The notes under the pieces are model-generated. The model had not been told where the DNA came from. It made no database searches and saw nothing but the letters and a program-made list of their open reading frames with translations. This document shows, one piece after another, positions 44,546 through 53,168 of a DNA stretch of 64,000 nucleotides (positions within the stretch are counted from its first letter, which is position 1; every line of letters begins with the position of its first letter). The position numbers and the translations under genes are program-made. The stretch is from Chitinophagales bacterium. Lineage in GTDB: Bacteria > Bacteroidota > Bacteroidia > Chitinophagales > JADJOU01. The stretch lies in assembly GCA_030832185.1 (NCBI GenBank), contig JAURJQ010000017.1:29018-93017 (forward strand), read 5' to 3'.

Positions 44546-45571
44546 ATGACAAAAAGAACAGAAATTAGTGAGCTTGGAGAATTTGGACTCATACAGCGAC
44601 TCAGCCAAGGAAATACACAACACTCTGATACCATCAAATCTATAGGCGATGACTGTGCCGTCATCGATACCAAACTACTCAAGACACTAGTCACTACCGA
44701 TTTTCTAGTAGAAGATATTCACTTTGACCTAAGTTATACACCCTTGAAGCATCTAGGCTATAAGGCAGTAGTGGTAAATGTTTCCGACATATATGCCATG
44801 AACGGCACTCCCAAGCATATCACCGTCAGCATAGCAGTGAGTAATCGATTTTCAGTAGAAGCCTTGGAGGAAATATATGCAGGAATATATCTCGCCTGTG
44901 AAAATTATGGTATAGATGTCATAGGAGGAGATACTACTAGCTCACCAAAAGGATTGATAATATCAATTACAGCTATAGGAGAAGCGGCAGAAGATAAAAT
45001 AGTTTATAGAAATCAGGCGAAAGAAGGCGACCTTATCTGTGTCACTGGCAATCTAGGAGCGGCCTATTTAGGATTACAAATCCTCATTCGAGAAAAACAA
45101 GTCTATCTCGAAGACCCGTATATGAAGCCGGAGATAACGGAAGAAAATAGCTATCTTATAGAGCGTATACTCAAACCAGAGGCTAAAAAGAAGATCATCG
45201 AGTATTTAAAGACGGAGAATATTCTGCCACATGCTATGATTGATATTAGCGATGGGCTGAGTAGCGAACTAATGCATATATGCAGTCAGTCAAAGGTAGG
45301 ATGCCTGATTGAAGAAAAAGAAATCCCAATAGATCAGACAGCCTATGACCAGGCGATGAAATTCAACCTAGACCCTACTGTATGCGCGCTAAGCGGTGGT
45401 GAAGACTATGAACTTTTATTCACCATAGACCCGAAAGAAAGAGAAAAAATCATTCAAAATGAAGGAATCTCTATAATTGGTGTGATAACGAAACCAGAAG
45501 ATGGTCTCAAACTAGAATCTAGAGGCGGAAATACCTTCGACCTCAAAGCACAAGGCTGGGTGAGTTTTTAG
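44546..45571 (+). CDS. thiL: Thiamine-monophosphate kinase
   Basis: A 341-residue AIR-synthase-fold kinase that phosphorylates thiamine phosphate to the diphosphate cofactor. Motifs: ELGEFGLIQRL, SIGDDCAVID, TTDFLVEDIHFDL, LGYKAVVVNVSDIYAMNG, GGDTTSS and ISDGLSSELMHI. Length is normal. It is 27 bases downstream of the EEP gene. The remaining thiamine pathway genes are not in the window. Confidence 0.93.
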   Translation: MTKRTEISELGEFGLIQRLSQGNTQHSDTIKSIGDDCAVIDTKLLKTLVTTDFLVEDIHFDLSYTPLKHLGYKAVVVNVSDIYAMNGTPKHITVSIAVSNRFSVEALEEIYAGIYLACENYGIDVIGGDTTSSPKGLIISITAIGEAAEDKIVYRNQAKEGDLICVTGNLGAAYLGLQILIREKQVYLEDPYMKPEITEENSYLIERILKPEAKKKIIEYLKTENILPHAMIDISDGLSSELMHICSQSKVGCLIEEKEIPIDQTAYDQAMKFNLDPTVCALSGGEDYELLFTIDPKEREKIIQNEGISIIGVITKPEDGLKLESRGGNTFDLKAQGWVSF

Positions 45572-45664
45572 TTGAATCGGGGACTAAATTCATCATTACC
45601 TCCCTAATTATTACTTCATTTTGTCTGAAATCAGTATTTTTACTTCTTATCTAGGTTTATAAGC

Positions 45665-48073
45665 ATGAAATACTCGTTTTTACTTTTCTTTTTGTTCTCT
45701 TGCAATCTTTTCTCCCAAGACCCTACATGCTATCATTATGACCAAGGCACTACCCGGGAGAAAAACATAAGACCCTATGACTTAGTATTAGAACTAAAAC
45801 TAAAAGAAAAGGAAGGAAAAGTAGAAGGCAGAGCCAACTATAAATTTCTACAATTACGCAAAGAAGTCGACAGCTTCTTCTTTGATGCTATACAGTTTCA
45901 GGTTCAGAAAATTAGTATTAATAACGAAGAGGTGAGATTCCGAACGGATAGCGCAGGAATCACCGTTTATCTTCCTAAAAATAGACCTGACACCAACCAT
46001 ATGGTCATTGACTATCATTGCTATCCGACGAGAGGTATTTATTTTCTCAATTGGAATAACCCTGACACCAATGCTTACCGACAAATATGGACACAAGGTC
46101 AAGGGGTAGATAATAGACATTACATACCAGGTATAGATGACGTAGCTAATCTACTGCGTATGACAATGAAAGTCACATTTAATGATAAATATCCTGTAGT
46201 ATCGAATGGTAAGCTAATCTCTACTATTCAAAATAAAGATAAAACAAAGACCTGGACCTATAAACTAGATCACCAGCATGCACTGTATCTAGCTATGATA
46301 GCAGCAGGAGATTATAAATTTAAAAATCAAAAATCAAAAGGTGGCATCGTCTTAGAGCAATATTATTATCATGACAAGCCTGAATACTTCGAGCCTACTT
46401 ATCAGCATAGTGAAGTCATGATGGATTGGTTTGAAGATGAAATCATGGTGCGATATCCTTGGGGTAAAATTTATAGAAATGTACCGACTCAAGACTTTCT
46501 CTACGGTGCTATGGAAAATACCTCTTCGACCATATTCGCTGATTACATGCATCAAGACTGGCGTGGTCAGCAGGAGCGAGGCTACCTAGCTGTCAATGCT
46601 CATGAACTGGCACACCAATGGTTTGGCGATTTAATCACCGAACGCAGTGGTCCGCATCATTGGCTTCATGAAAGCTACGCTACGCATTATTCCAAAAAAT
46701 TCCTTCATTTTCTGAAGGGGGAAGATATGTTTGACTGGATACGAAAAGGCGAATTAGAAGCTTCATTTGGAGCTGGAAGAGCCAATTCACTCCCTGTAGC
46801 CCACACGGCATCGGGCTCATCGCGACATTATCCTAAAGGCAGTTTTGTACTCGATATGCTTAGAAATGAATTGGGAAATGATCATTATAGAAAATCTATA
46901 GCCCTCTATTTAAACAGATTTTATCATCAGAATGTGGAGACTAGCGATCTGGTAGCCTCTATATATGAAGCCACAGGCCGCAATGTCAAGTGGTTCTTTG
47001 ACCAATGGATACACAGAGGAGGTGAGCCTGTAATAGATTTTAATTATACCATATCAGGTAAAAATCTAAAAGCAACCACCCAGCAAATTCACAATATGGA
47101 TGCCACAGTGGGCAACTTTAAACTACCTATGAAACTTTCTATTTATTATGTAAATGGCACTATACAGCATGTCCCTGTTACCATAAAAAACAACATGGAT
47201 ACTTTCTCGGTTCCTTTAGAGCAAAACGCTGGAGTGCATTTTGTTTTACTAGATGAAAACATGCAGTTCCTCCGTAAAATAAAGTATAGTTATGATACGA
47301 AAACATTACTAGCTATAGCAGAAAAGAGTCAAACTACCTTTGGTCGATTGGAGGCTATTGAAAACCTAAAAGATGTAGCATGGGTAGAAAAAAACAAAAC
47401 CCTGGTCAATGTATATCACAAAGAGACTTCTAGCCTAGTCAAAAATGAAATCGCAGAGCAGGTAGCCAAAAGCAATGGAGACGAGTTTGCTAAAGATATA
47501 CTCATGCAAAGCCTGACCGACGGTCAAGTTCAAATAAGAAGAACTGCAATTAAATCAGTTCATTTCAACGATGAGACCTTAAAGAAAATGCTTATTGATA
47601 GATTAAATGATTCATCCTATGTGAATGTAGAAAATGCCGTCAATAAACTAATCGAACTTTATCCTACAGAAAAGATGACTTGGCTAAAATCTATCGAAAA
47701 TCAAACAGGCATTATGAATAATCTCACTTACCTCTATCACTCCAATGTATTAGCTGATAGCAGTCTTAAGGAGAAACATCCAATGTCTAAAGATAAATTG
47801 AAATTTCTAGCCTCTCAGAGCAATGAATTTAGATCTCGAGTGCCTGCCATCACCTTCCTCATGGAGAATGAAATCATGGATTTAGATATTACGAAATCTA
47901 TGATTCAAGGTGCACTATACTTTCACCCTGGTATCAGAGGAAATAGTATAGAGTTTTTGAAAAAGATAAAGACCAAACAACCCAAGATGTATGAAGAGGC
48001 TATAAGCAATTATCCATTTGCTGAGCCCAATATGACCTTGAAAAAATTAGAAAGTCTGATTAGCACCAAATAG
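45665..48073 (+). CDS. M1-family metallopeptidase (aminopeptidase N-like), secreted
   Basis: An 802-residue zinc aminopeptidase. The signal peptide (1-18, ending NLFSQ) is followed by the N-terminal beta domain (about 25-215). The catalytic domain has GAMEN at 281-285 and H313-E-L-A-H317 with the third zinc ligand Glu336 in HESYATHY. The last 250 residues are helical repeats (HEAT/ARM-like). It trims N-terminal residues from peptides outside the cytoplasm. No sorting domain is seen, so it is probably periplasmic. A thioesterase gene follows after 7 bases. Confidence 0.92.
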   Translation: MKYSFLLFFLFSCNLFSQDPTCYHYDQGTTREKNIRPYDLVLELKLKEKEGKVEGRANYKFLQLRKEVDSFFFDAIQFQVQKISINNEEVRFRTDSAGITVYLPKNRPDTNHMVIDYHCYPTRGIYFLNWNNPDTNAYRQIWTQGQGVDNRHYIPGIDDVANLLRMTMKVTFNDKYPVVSNGKLISTIQNKDKTKTWTYKLDHQHALYLAMIAAGDYKFKNQKSKGGIVLEQYYYHDKPEYFEPTYQHSEVMMDWFEDEIMVRYPWGKIYRNVPTQDFLYGAMENTSSTIFADYMHQDWRGQQERGYLAVNAHELAHQWFGDLITERSGPHHWLHESYATHYSKKFLHFLKGEDMFDWIRKGELEASFGAGRANSLPVAHTASGSSRHYPKGSFVLDMLRNELGNDHYRKSIALYLNRFYHQNVETSDLVASIYEATGRNVKWFFDQWIHRGGEPVIDFNYTISGKNLKATTQQIHNMDATVGNFKLPMKLSIYYVNGTIQHVPVTIKNNMDTFSVPLEQNAGVHFVLLDENMQFLRKIKYSYDTKTLLAIAEKSQTTFGRLEAIENLKDVAWVEKNKTLVNVYHKETSSLVKNEIAEQVAKSNGDEFAKDILMQSLTDGQVQIRRTAIKSVHFNDETLKKMLIDRLNDSSYVNVENAVNKLIELYPTEKMTWLKSIENQTGIMNNLTYLYHSNVLADSSLKEKHPMSKDKLKFLASQSNEFRSRVPAITFLMENEIMDLDITKSMIQGALYFHPGIRGNSIEFLKKIKTKQPKMYEEAISNYPFAEPNMTLKKLESLISTK

Positions 48074-48080
48074 CCAAGGA

Positions 48081-48512
48081 TTGATACCGCAGTTACTACC
48101 ATTTCAGTATAGCACGACTATTCAGCTTCGCTGGAAGGATATAGATCAGTTCGGCCATGTGAATAATGCTGTATACCTCACCTATTTTGAAACAGCCCGC
48201 TATTACTACAATAGAGACGTCAATCAGTGGGATTGGAATCAAGACCAATATATCATAGCATCAATTAAGGTAGATTATCTCAGACCTATTTTCTATCCTG
48301 GAGATATCAAGGTTTATTTGCGTATCGGAGATATTGGAGACAAAAGCTTTGTCTTTCATTACGCCATTACCTTTGAGAAAAATGGCATTGAAAAACTAGC
48401 AGCTACAGGTCAATCCACACAAGTCTTTTATGATGTCCGAAATCAAAAGACTATACCTATACCAGAGCGGATTATAAAGCAATGGAAAGCCTTTGAAAAG
48501 GAAAATTTATAA
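48081..48512 (+). CDS. Acyl-CoA thioesterase, 4HBT/YbgC type
   Basis: A 143-residue hot-dog-fold protein. The signature RWKDIDQFGHVNNAVYLTYFETAR carries the catalytic-site Asp and His-Val-Asn-Asn of the 4-hydroxybenzoyl-CoA thioesterase family. It hydrolyses short or aromatic acyl-CoA thioesters; substrate unknown. It starts at a TTG 7 bases after the M1 peptidase stop. Length is typical. Confidence 0.85.
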   Translation: MIPQLLPFQYSTTIQLRWKDIDQFGHVNNAVYLTYFETARYYYNRDVNQWDWNQDQYIIASIKVDYLRPIFYPGDIKVYLRIGDIGDKSFVFHYAITFEKNGIEKLAATGQSTQVFYDVRNQKTIPIPERIIKQWKAFEKENL

Positions 48513-48550
48513 ATCTACACGGATGTTTTATGATAAATAACAAATGACTA

Positions 48551-49168
48551 ATGACTAAGCTCCTGCGCATAGATGCTCATAAACCTGACGAACGAGGACT
48601 AAAACAGATCATCGATGTTTTAGAAAATGATGGAGTCATCATTTATCCTACTGATAGTGTTTATACATTAGGAGCTAGTATTCATAGCGACAAAGCCTTT
48701 AAGCGCATCTGTCAACTAAAAGGTGTACGAGAAGATAAAGCACAATTTAGTATAGTATGCTCAGATTATAGTCACCTAAGTGAATTTGCAAAACAGCTAT
48801 CCAATATTGAATTTCGGGTATTGAAACAGCACCTGCCTGGACCATTTACCTTTATACTGGAGGCTAATAAAGAAGCGAGTAAAATCTTCAAACACAATAA
48901 AAAAACAATCGGATTTCGAATTCCAGATTATCCTCTCGTCATCCGATTGATAAAAGCACTAGACAAACCCCTTTTTTCTGCTAGTATTCAGATAGAACAT
49001 GATAGCCCCTATGCAACGACAGCCGATGAAATTTTTGACGTTTATGATGGCAAAGTGGATTTAATAATAGATGGCGGTATATGCGGAGAAAGGCCTACCA
49101 CTATTGTAGATTTGACTGCCAGACCCCATGAGATATTAAGAGAAGGTGCGGGAGAGTATTTAGGATGA
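48551..49168 (+). CDS. tsaC: Threonylcarbamoyl-AMP synthase (TsaC/YrdC family)
   Basis: A 205-residue protein with the YrdC fold that makes L-threonylcarbamoyladenylate for the t6A37 modification of ANN-reading tRNAs. Seen are DGVIIYPTDSVYTLG near 28-42 (the KR..P/T nucleotide site), QLKGVREDK, HLPGPFTFIL, GFRIPDYPL and DLTARPHEILREGAG. It is the shorter form without the Sua5 C-terminal domain. A degenerate AT-rich repeat begins right after its stop. Confidence 0.92.
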   Translation: MTKLLRIDAHKPDERGLKQIIDVLENDGVIIYPTDSVYTLGASIHSDKAFKRICQLKGVREDKAQFSIVCSDYSHLSEFAKQLSNIEFRVLKQHLPGPFTFILEANKEASKIFKHNKKTIGFRIPDYPLVIRLIKALDKPLFSASIQIEHDSPYATTADEIFDVYDGKVDLIIDGGICGERPTTIVDLTARPHEILREGAGEYLG

Positions 49169-49220
49169 TTTGACGATGTGATGATGAGTTAATATGATAA
49201 TGTGAAGATGTGACAAATTG
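49169..49220. repeat. Degenerate GATGTGA-type intergenic repeat
   Basis: Iterated short units (GATGTGATGATGAG, ATAATGTGAAGATGTGACAAATTG) fill about 50 bases after tsaC. The end segment TGTGACAAATTG resembles TGTGACAATTTG in the repeat at 40181-40208, suggesting one interspersed family. The remainder of the gap to 49360 shows nothing clear. Confidence 0.45.
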
Positions 49221-49360
49221 CAATTCCTTTGATTAATTTGCGAAAACCCTTGTCAACTTTATTCATAGTTATGTTAATTTTAAAGAAATTCATATTTACT
49301 TCGCTGGAGCTTTAAAAAGTCAGTCCTTAAAAAGAAAATTCGTGAATTCTTGGCTATCTT

Positions 49361-49999
49361 ATGAAATTAAAAAAATCTTTTCCTTTTTCCCTAAAACTAG
49401 CTAGTTTTTTCTATCCTGTAACTATAGAAAATAGCTCGACACCATATGAACTAGAATTAGTTTTATCTAAAAATAAACTCATTCTAAATTCTAAACATGC
49501 TAATCAATCTAATGGCAGTCTAGAATATGCATTTCATGAGTGCTTTCATCACCTAGGTATCTATACTAAAGAATTTAATAATGTATTATTACTTGGATTA
49601 GGTCTAGGGAGTGTAGTTCATTTACTTAATAAAAATGGAAACATTAATCAGCTAACCGCTTATGAAAATAATCCCCAAATTCTTGCATGGTTAGAAAAAT
49701 ATTATGACAGCTCTGACATCAATATAATTTCTAAATCTGCTAATGAAATCGATACTGTAAATGCCACATTTGATCTCATTCTCATAGATCTTTTTATAGA
49801 TACTCAGACTCCAAATTTTCTTAATGAAATTTCTTATTGGGAAAAATTAAATTCAATCACAAAACCGAATGGACTCATCATTTGGAATACCCTGGTTAAC
49901 TATCCATCACAGGAGAATTTCGATATAAATAATTTCTTTGAAAAAGGTTTTGAAGTGCAGGGAATGAATAGAATATGGGTGAAAAAACTTACACCTTAG
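49361..49999 (+). CDS. Spermidine-synthase-like SAM-dependent methyltransferase fold protein
   Basis: A 212-residue protein. The core VLLLGLGLGSVVHLL (SAM motif I) near 76-90, AYENNPQILAWL (acidic motif II) and FDLILIDLFID (motif near 147) indicate the Rossmann-like fold of spermidine synthases and related small methyltransferases. Bacteroidota carry many such short homologues without the polyamine-binding N-terminal domain. Real activity unknown. It converges with the acyl-CoA dehydrogenase gene. Confidence 0.72.
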   Translation: MKLKKSFPFSLKLASFFYPVTIENSSTPYELELVLSKNKLILNSKHANQSNGSLEYAFHECFHHLGIYTKEFNNVLLLGLGLGSVVHLLNKNGNINQLTAYENNPQILAWLEKYYDSSDINIISKSANEIDTVNATFDLILIDLFIDTQTPNFLNEISYWEKLNSITKPNGLIIWNTLVNYPSQENFDINNFFEKGFEVQGMNRIWVKKLTP

Positions 50000-50046
50000 C
50001 CAATTACATTACGGAAATATTATCCTGAAACTATTGAAATTCTCTA

Positions 50047-51861
50047 TCAAAAACAATACCCCTTCCCTTCTAGCACTTTATCAGCTATTCTTCTTCTAGC
50101 AGCGATAGTATTATAAGATTCGTATTTAGTAAAGCGCTTAAGACCCATCATCATCATGCGCGTCATGTCGCCTTCTGCGTGTGATGCTATTGCATTCTTT
50201 CCATAGGTATTGACCTTGTCCACCATATCATTGATGAGGATTTTAGTGGCATCGATTTGAAGGGAACAAGCTTCTTCACCTTTTGTAGAGACCAGTTTGG
50301 CAGTGCGTACTAAAGCACTCTCCGCTACGAATACTTCAATCAACATATCTGCGAGATACATCATGATTTCTTGTTCTTTCTGTATCTTATCTCCATACTT
50401 CTGACCTGCACTTGCTGCTATCATCAGTATGGCTTTTTTTGCTTGCGCTATGGCTTTAAATTCTTTAGACAAAGTAGTTTCCTCTTCCGCTTCAAAAGAT
50501 GGAATAGACATCAATTCTTGCTGAATAGCCATAGCAGGACCCATGACATTGATTCTACCACGCACGGCGCGTTTGATAATAGTGCCTACTGTAAGGAGTC
50601 GATTGATTTCATTTGTCCCTTCAAATATTCTATTGATGCGGCTATCTCTATAAGCACGACTAACTACTGTTTCTTCACTATAACCCATACCGCCGAAAAT
50701 TTGGACAGCTTCATCACTGACATAATCACCTGTCTCGCTTCCATAGACTTTCAATATAGCTGCTTCTATACTATACTCATCAGCGGCATCAATTTTTGCC
50801 TGAACCTTGTCAGTTCCTGCTTCTAAGAGCTCCTCGATTTTTTCTGTAATCAAACCTGTCGTTCTATAGGAAGCGGATTCTAGTGCATACGTTCGAATAG
50901 CCATCTCCGCTAATTTATGCTTTATAGCTCCAAACTTAGCGATTGGTATGCCAAACTGCGAGCGCTCCAACGCATAGGTCGAAGCAGAAATGATTCCCTG
51001 TTTGCAACCTCCTATGGCTAATAAACCAAGTTTGATTCTACCAATATTCAATACGTTAAAGGCTATTTTATGTCCCTGACCTATTTCTCCTAGTACATTG
51101 TCTACAGGGATTCGCATCTTTTCAAAAAATACTTGACGAGTAGATGAACCATTGATACCCATTTTATGCTCTTCCGCACCTAGACTCAAACCAGCCAATC
51201 CTTTAGGGACTATAAATCCTGTGAAACCTTTTTTATTTTCTAATCGCGCATCTTCTTGCACTTGAGCAAAAACAGTGAATATATCGGCAAAGCCTGCATT
51301 GGTTATCCAAATTTTTTGTCCATCGATAATCCATTCCTTGCCATCTTCACTTAAGACTGCTTTCGACTTAGCACCTAGCGCATCACTTCCAGAACCAGGC
51401 TCTGTCAGGCAGTAGGAAGCTTTGGCTTTTCCACTCACGAGCTTTGGCAACCACTCTTTTTTCTGAGCTTCTGTACCATAATAATAGATAGGTAAAGTAC
51501 CAATACCCACATGCGCAGCTAAAGCCACACTGAATGATTGAGATCTTCCGAAACCTTCAGACACTAGGCAGTCTGTATTGAAGTCTGTACCCATTCCGCC
51601 ATATTCCTCTGGAATACCCATGCCGAGCAAACCTAATTCTCCCGCTTCTTCCAAAAGGGTTATTACCTTGTCAAATTCTTTATGCTCTATCGCATCATAA
51701 TTAGGGGCAATTCGCTTATCGATAAATTCATTGGCAGCTTCTATAAATGCTAACTGTTCATCTGAACGATCTTCAATGATAAACGTATCTTGCGGATTGG
51801 TTTCTTTAACCAAAAATTCACCACCTTTTAATATTGCTTTTTTTGTATCTGTTGTATCCAT
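50047..51861 (-). CDS. Acyl-CoA dehydrogenase with C-terminal extension
   Basis: A 604-residue flavoprotein for the first step of fatty acid beta-oxidation. Motifs: [29 protein letters not shown] (FAD/substrate loop), [49 protein letters not shown] and [13 protein letters not shown]. About 170 residues follow the standard 385-residue core, as in the VLCAD-like class. It is the last gene of the MarR-fadN-thiolase-dehydrogenase operon. Electron acceptor ETF genes are not in the window. Confidence 0.93.
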   Translation of the reverse strand: MDTTDTKKAILKGGEFLVKETNPQDTFIIEDRSDEQLAFIEAANEFIDKRIAPNYDAIEHKEFDKVITLLEEAGELGLLGMGIPEEYGGMGTDFNTDCLVSEGFGRSQSFSVALAAHVGIGTLPIYYYGTEAQKKEWLPKLVSGKAKASYCLTEPGSGSDALGAKSKAVLSEDGKEWIIDGQKIWITNAGFADIFTVFAQVQEDARLENKKGFTGFIVPKGLAGLSLGAEEHKMGINGSSTRQVFFEKMRIPVDNVLGEIGQGHKIAFNVLNIGRIKLGLLAIGGCKQGIISASTYALERSQFGIPIAKFGAIKHKLAEMAIRTYALESASYRTTGLITEKIEELLEAGTDKVQAKIDAADEYSIEAAILKVYGSETGDYVSDEAVQIFGGMGYSEETVVSRAYRDSRINRIFEGTNEINRLLTVGTIIKRAVRGRINVMGPAMAIQQELMSIPSFEAEEETTLSKEFKAIAQAKKAILMIAASAGQKYGDKIQKEQEIMMYLADMLIEVFVAESALVRTAKLVSTKGEEACSLQIDATKILINDMVDKVNTYGKNAIASHAEGDMTRMMMMGLKRFTKYESYNTIAARRRIADKVLEGKGYCF

Positions 51862-51907
51862 ATGATTGAGTTTTTTTCGTTATCAGTTTGTTTAGTTGTT
51901 TCAGATA

Positions 51908-53083
51908 TTAAAGTAGTTCATATATGCCGGCAATTCCTTGTCCACCCCCAATACAGGCTGTCACCATTCCGTATTTATTTTTTCTTCTTCGCATTTCGTT
52001 GAATAATTGAATGGACAATTTAGTGCCTGTACACCCCAATGGGTGACCTAAGGCGAGCGCACCGCCATTCACATTGATGATGTCTGGATTCAAATCCGGC
52101 AATCCTTTCATCACACCGAGTGATTGTGCACCAAAAGCTTCGTTTAGTTCTATCAAATCTATATCTGACATTTTCAATCCTGCTAATTGCAATGCCTTAG
52201 GGATAGCAGCTACAGGACCTATACCCATGATTCTAGGATCGACACCTACTGTGGCAGAGGTGACCATTCTAGCTATAGGCGTTAGATTTAACTCCACGAC
52301 CATTTTCTCACTCATCACCAGCACAAATGCAGCGCCATCGCTCGTCTGCGAAGAATTTCCTGCCGTGACCTGACCGCCTAATTTAAACACGGGCTTTAGT
52401 TTGGCTAATGCCTCCAGAGTCGTATCTGCGCGTGGACCTTCATCTGTATCTACGATAAATTTTTTGGATTGTTTTTTTCCATCTGTGTAAAACACTTCTT
52501 CTACTTCTATCGGAACAATTTCATCTTTAAATTTTCCTTCTTGAATAGCTTTCACTGCTTTTTGATGTGAATGAAATGCAAAGGTGTCGCTTTCCTCGCG
52601 TGTGATACTATATTTATCAGCCACCTCTTCGGCAGTCAATCCCATACCGATATAATAATCAGGATGCGAAATTGACAAATCATAATTCGGTGCGATTTTA
52701 TAACCTGTAGTCGGTACTAGGCTCATAGACTCTACTCCACCTGCGAATATGCAATCTGCCATGCCCGCTTTAATCTTAGCGGTAGCCATAGCTATAGTCT
52801 CTACTCCAGACCCACAGTATCGATTGACGGTGACACCGCCTACACTCTCAGGTAAATTTGATCGCAGAGCTATCCATCTCGCCATCTGCAAGCCTTGCTC
52901 AGCCTCTGGTACAGCATTACCTACTATGATATCATCTATTCGATTAGGATCTAGCTGTGGTAAAGAATCCAATAAATGATCTATGACTTTGGCTCCTAAA
53001 TCAACTGGTGTAGTAAATCGAAAGCCCCCGCGTTTTGCCTTTCCTACTGCGGTTCTAAAACCTGCTACTATATATGCGTCCAT
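51908..53083 (-). CDS. fadA: 3-ketoacyl-CoA thiolase / acetyl-CoA acyltransferase
   Basis: A 391-residue thiolase. The active-site residues are Cys90 (NRYCGSGVETIAMA), His347 (GHPLGCTG) and Cys377 (TACIGGGQG), with NEAFGAQ in between. It cleaves 3-ketoacyl-CoA to acetyl-CoA and a shortened acyl-CoA in the last step of beta-oxidation, as partner of the FadN-like fusion encoded upstream. Length is normal. Confidence 0.94.
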   Translation of the reverse strand: MDAYIVAGFRTAVGKAKRGGFRFTTPVDLGAKVIDHLLDSLPQLDPNRIDDIIVGNAVPEAEQGLQMARWIALRSNLPESVGGVTVNRYCGSGVETIAMATAKIKAGMADCIFAGGVESMSLVPTTGYKIAPNYDLSISHPDYYIGMGLTAEEVADKYSITREESDTFAFHSHQKAVKAIQEGKFKDEIVPIEVEEVFYTDGKKQSKKFIVDTDEGPRADTTLEALAKLKPVFKLGGQVTAGNSSQTSDGAAFVLVMSEKMVVELNLTPIARMVTSATVGVDPRIMGIGPVAAIPKALQLAGLKMSDIDLIELNEAFGAQSLGVMKGLPDLNPDIINVNGGALALGHPLGCTGTKLSIQLFNEMRRRKNKYGMVTACIGGGQGIAGIYELL

Positions 53084-53090
53084 TGCTATT

Positions 53091-53168
53091 TAATTTTAAA
53101 TTTTGAATTATAAATTTTGAATATTAATTCTACCCTTGTATTAAAAATTAAGAATTAAAAATTCAACA
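53091..53168. repeat. AT-rich quasi-palindromic spacer between fadN-like and fadA
   Basis: About 78 bases built from AATTTTGAAT/ATTAAAAATT-like words on both strands (AAATTTTGAATTATAAATTTTGAA, then the inverse-type AAGAATTAAAAATTCAA). It looks like a decayed intergenic repeat, not a gene or clear terminator. Confidence 0.4.

Noticed and set aside
50371..50826. Plus-strand open frame within the acyl-CoA dehydrogenase gene
   Set aside because: It is opposite conserved dehydrogenase codons, and its Cys/Tyr/Phe-rich composition is typical of an antisense shadow.
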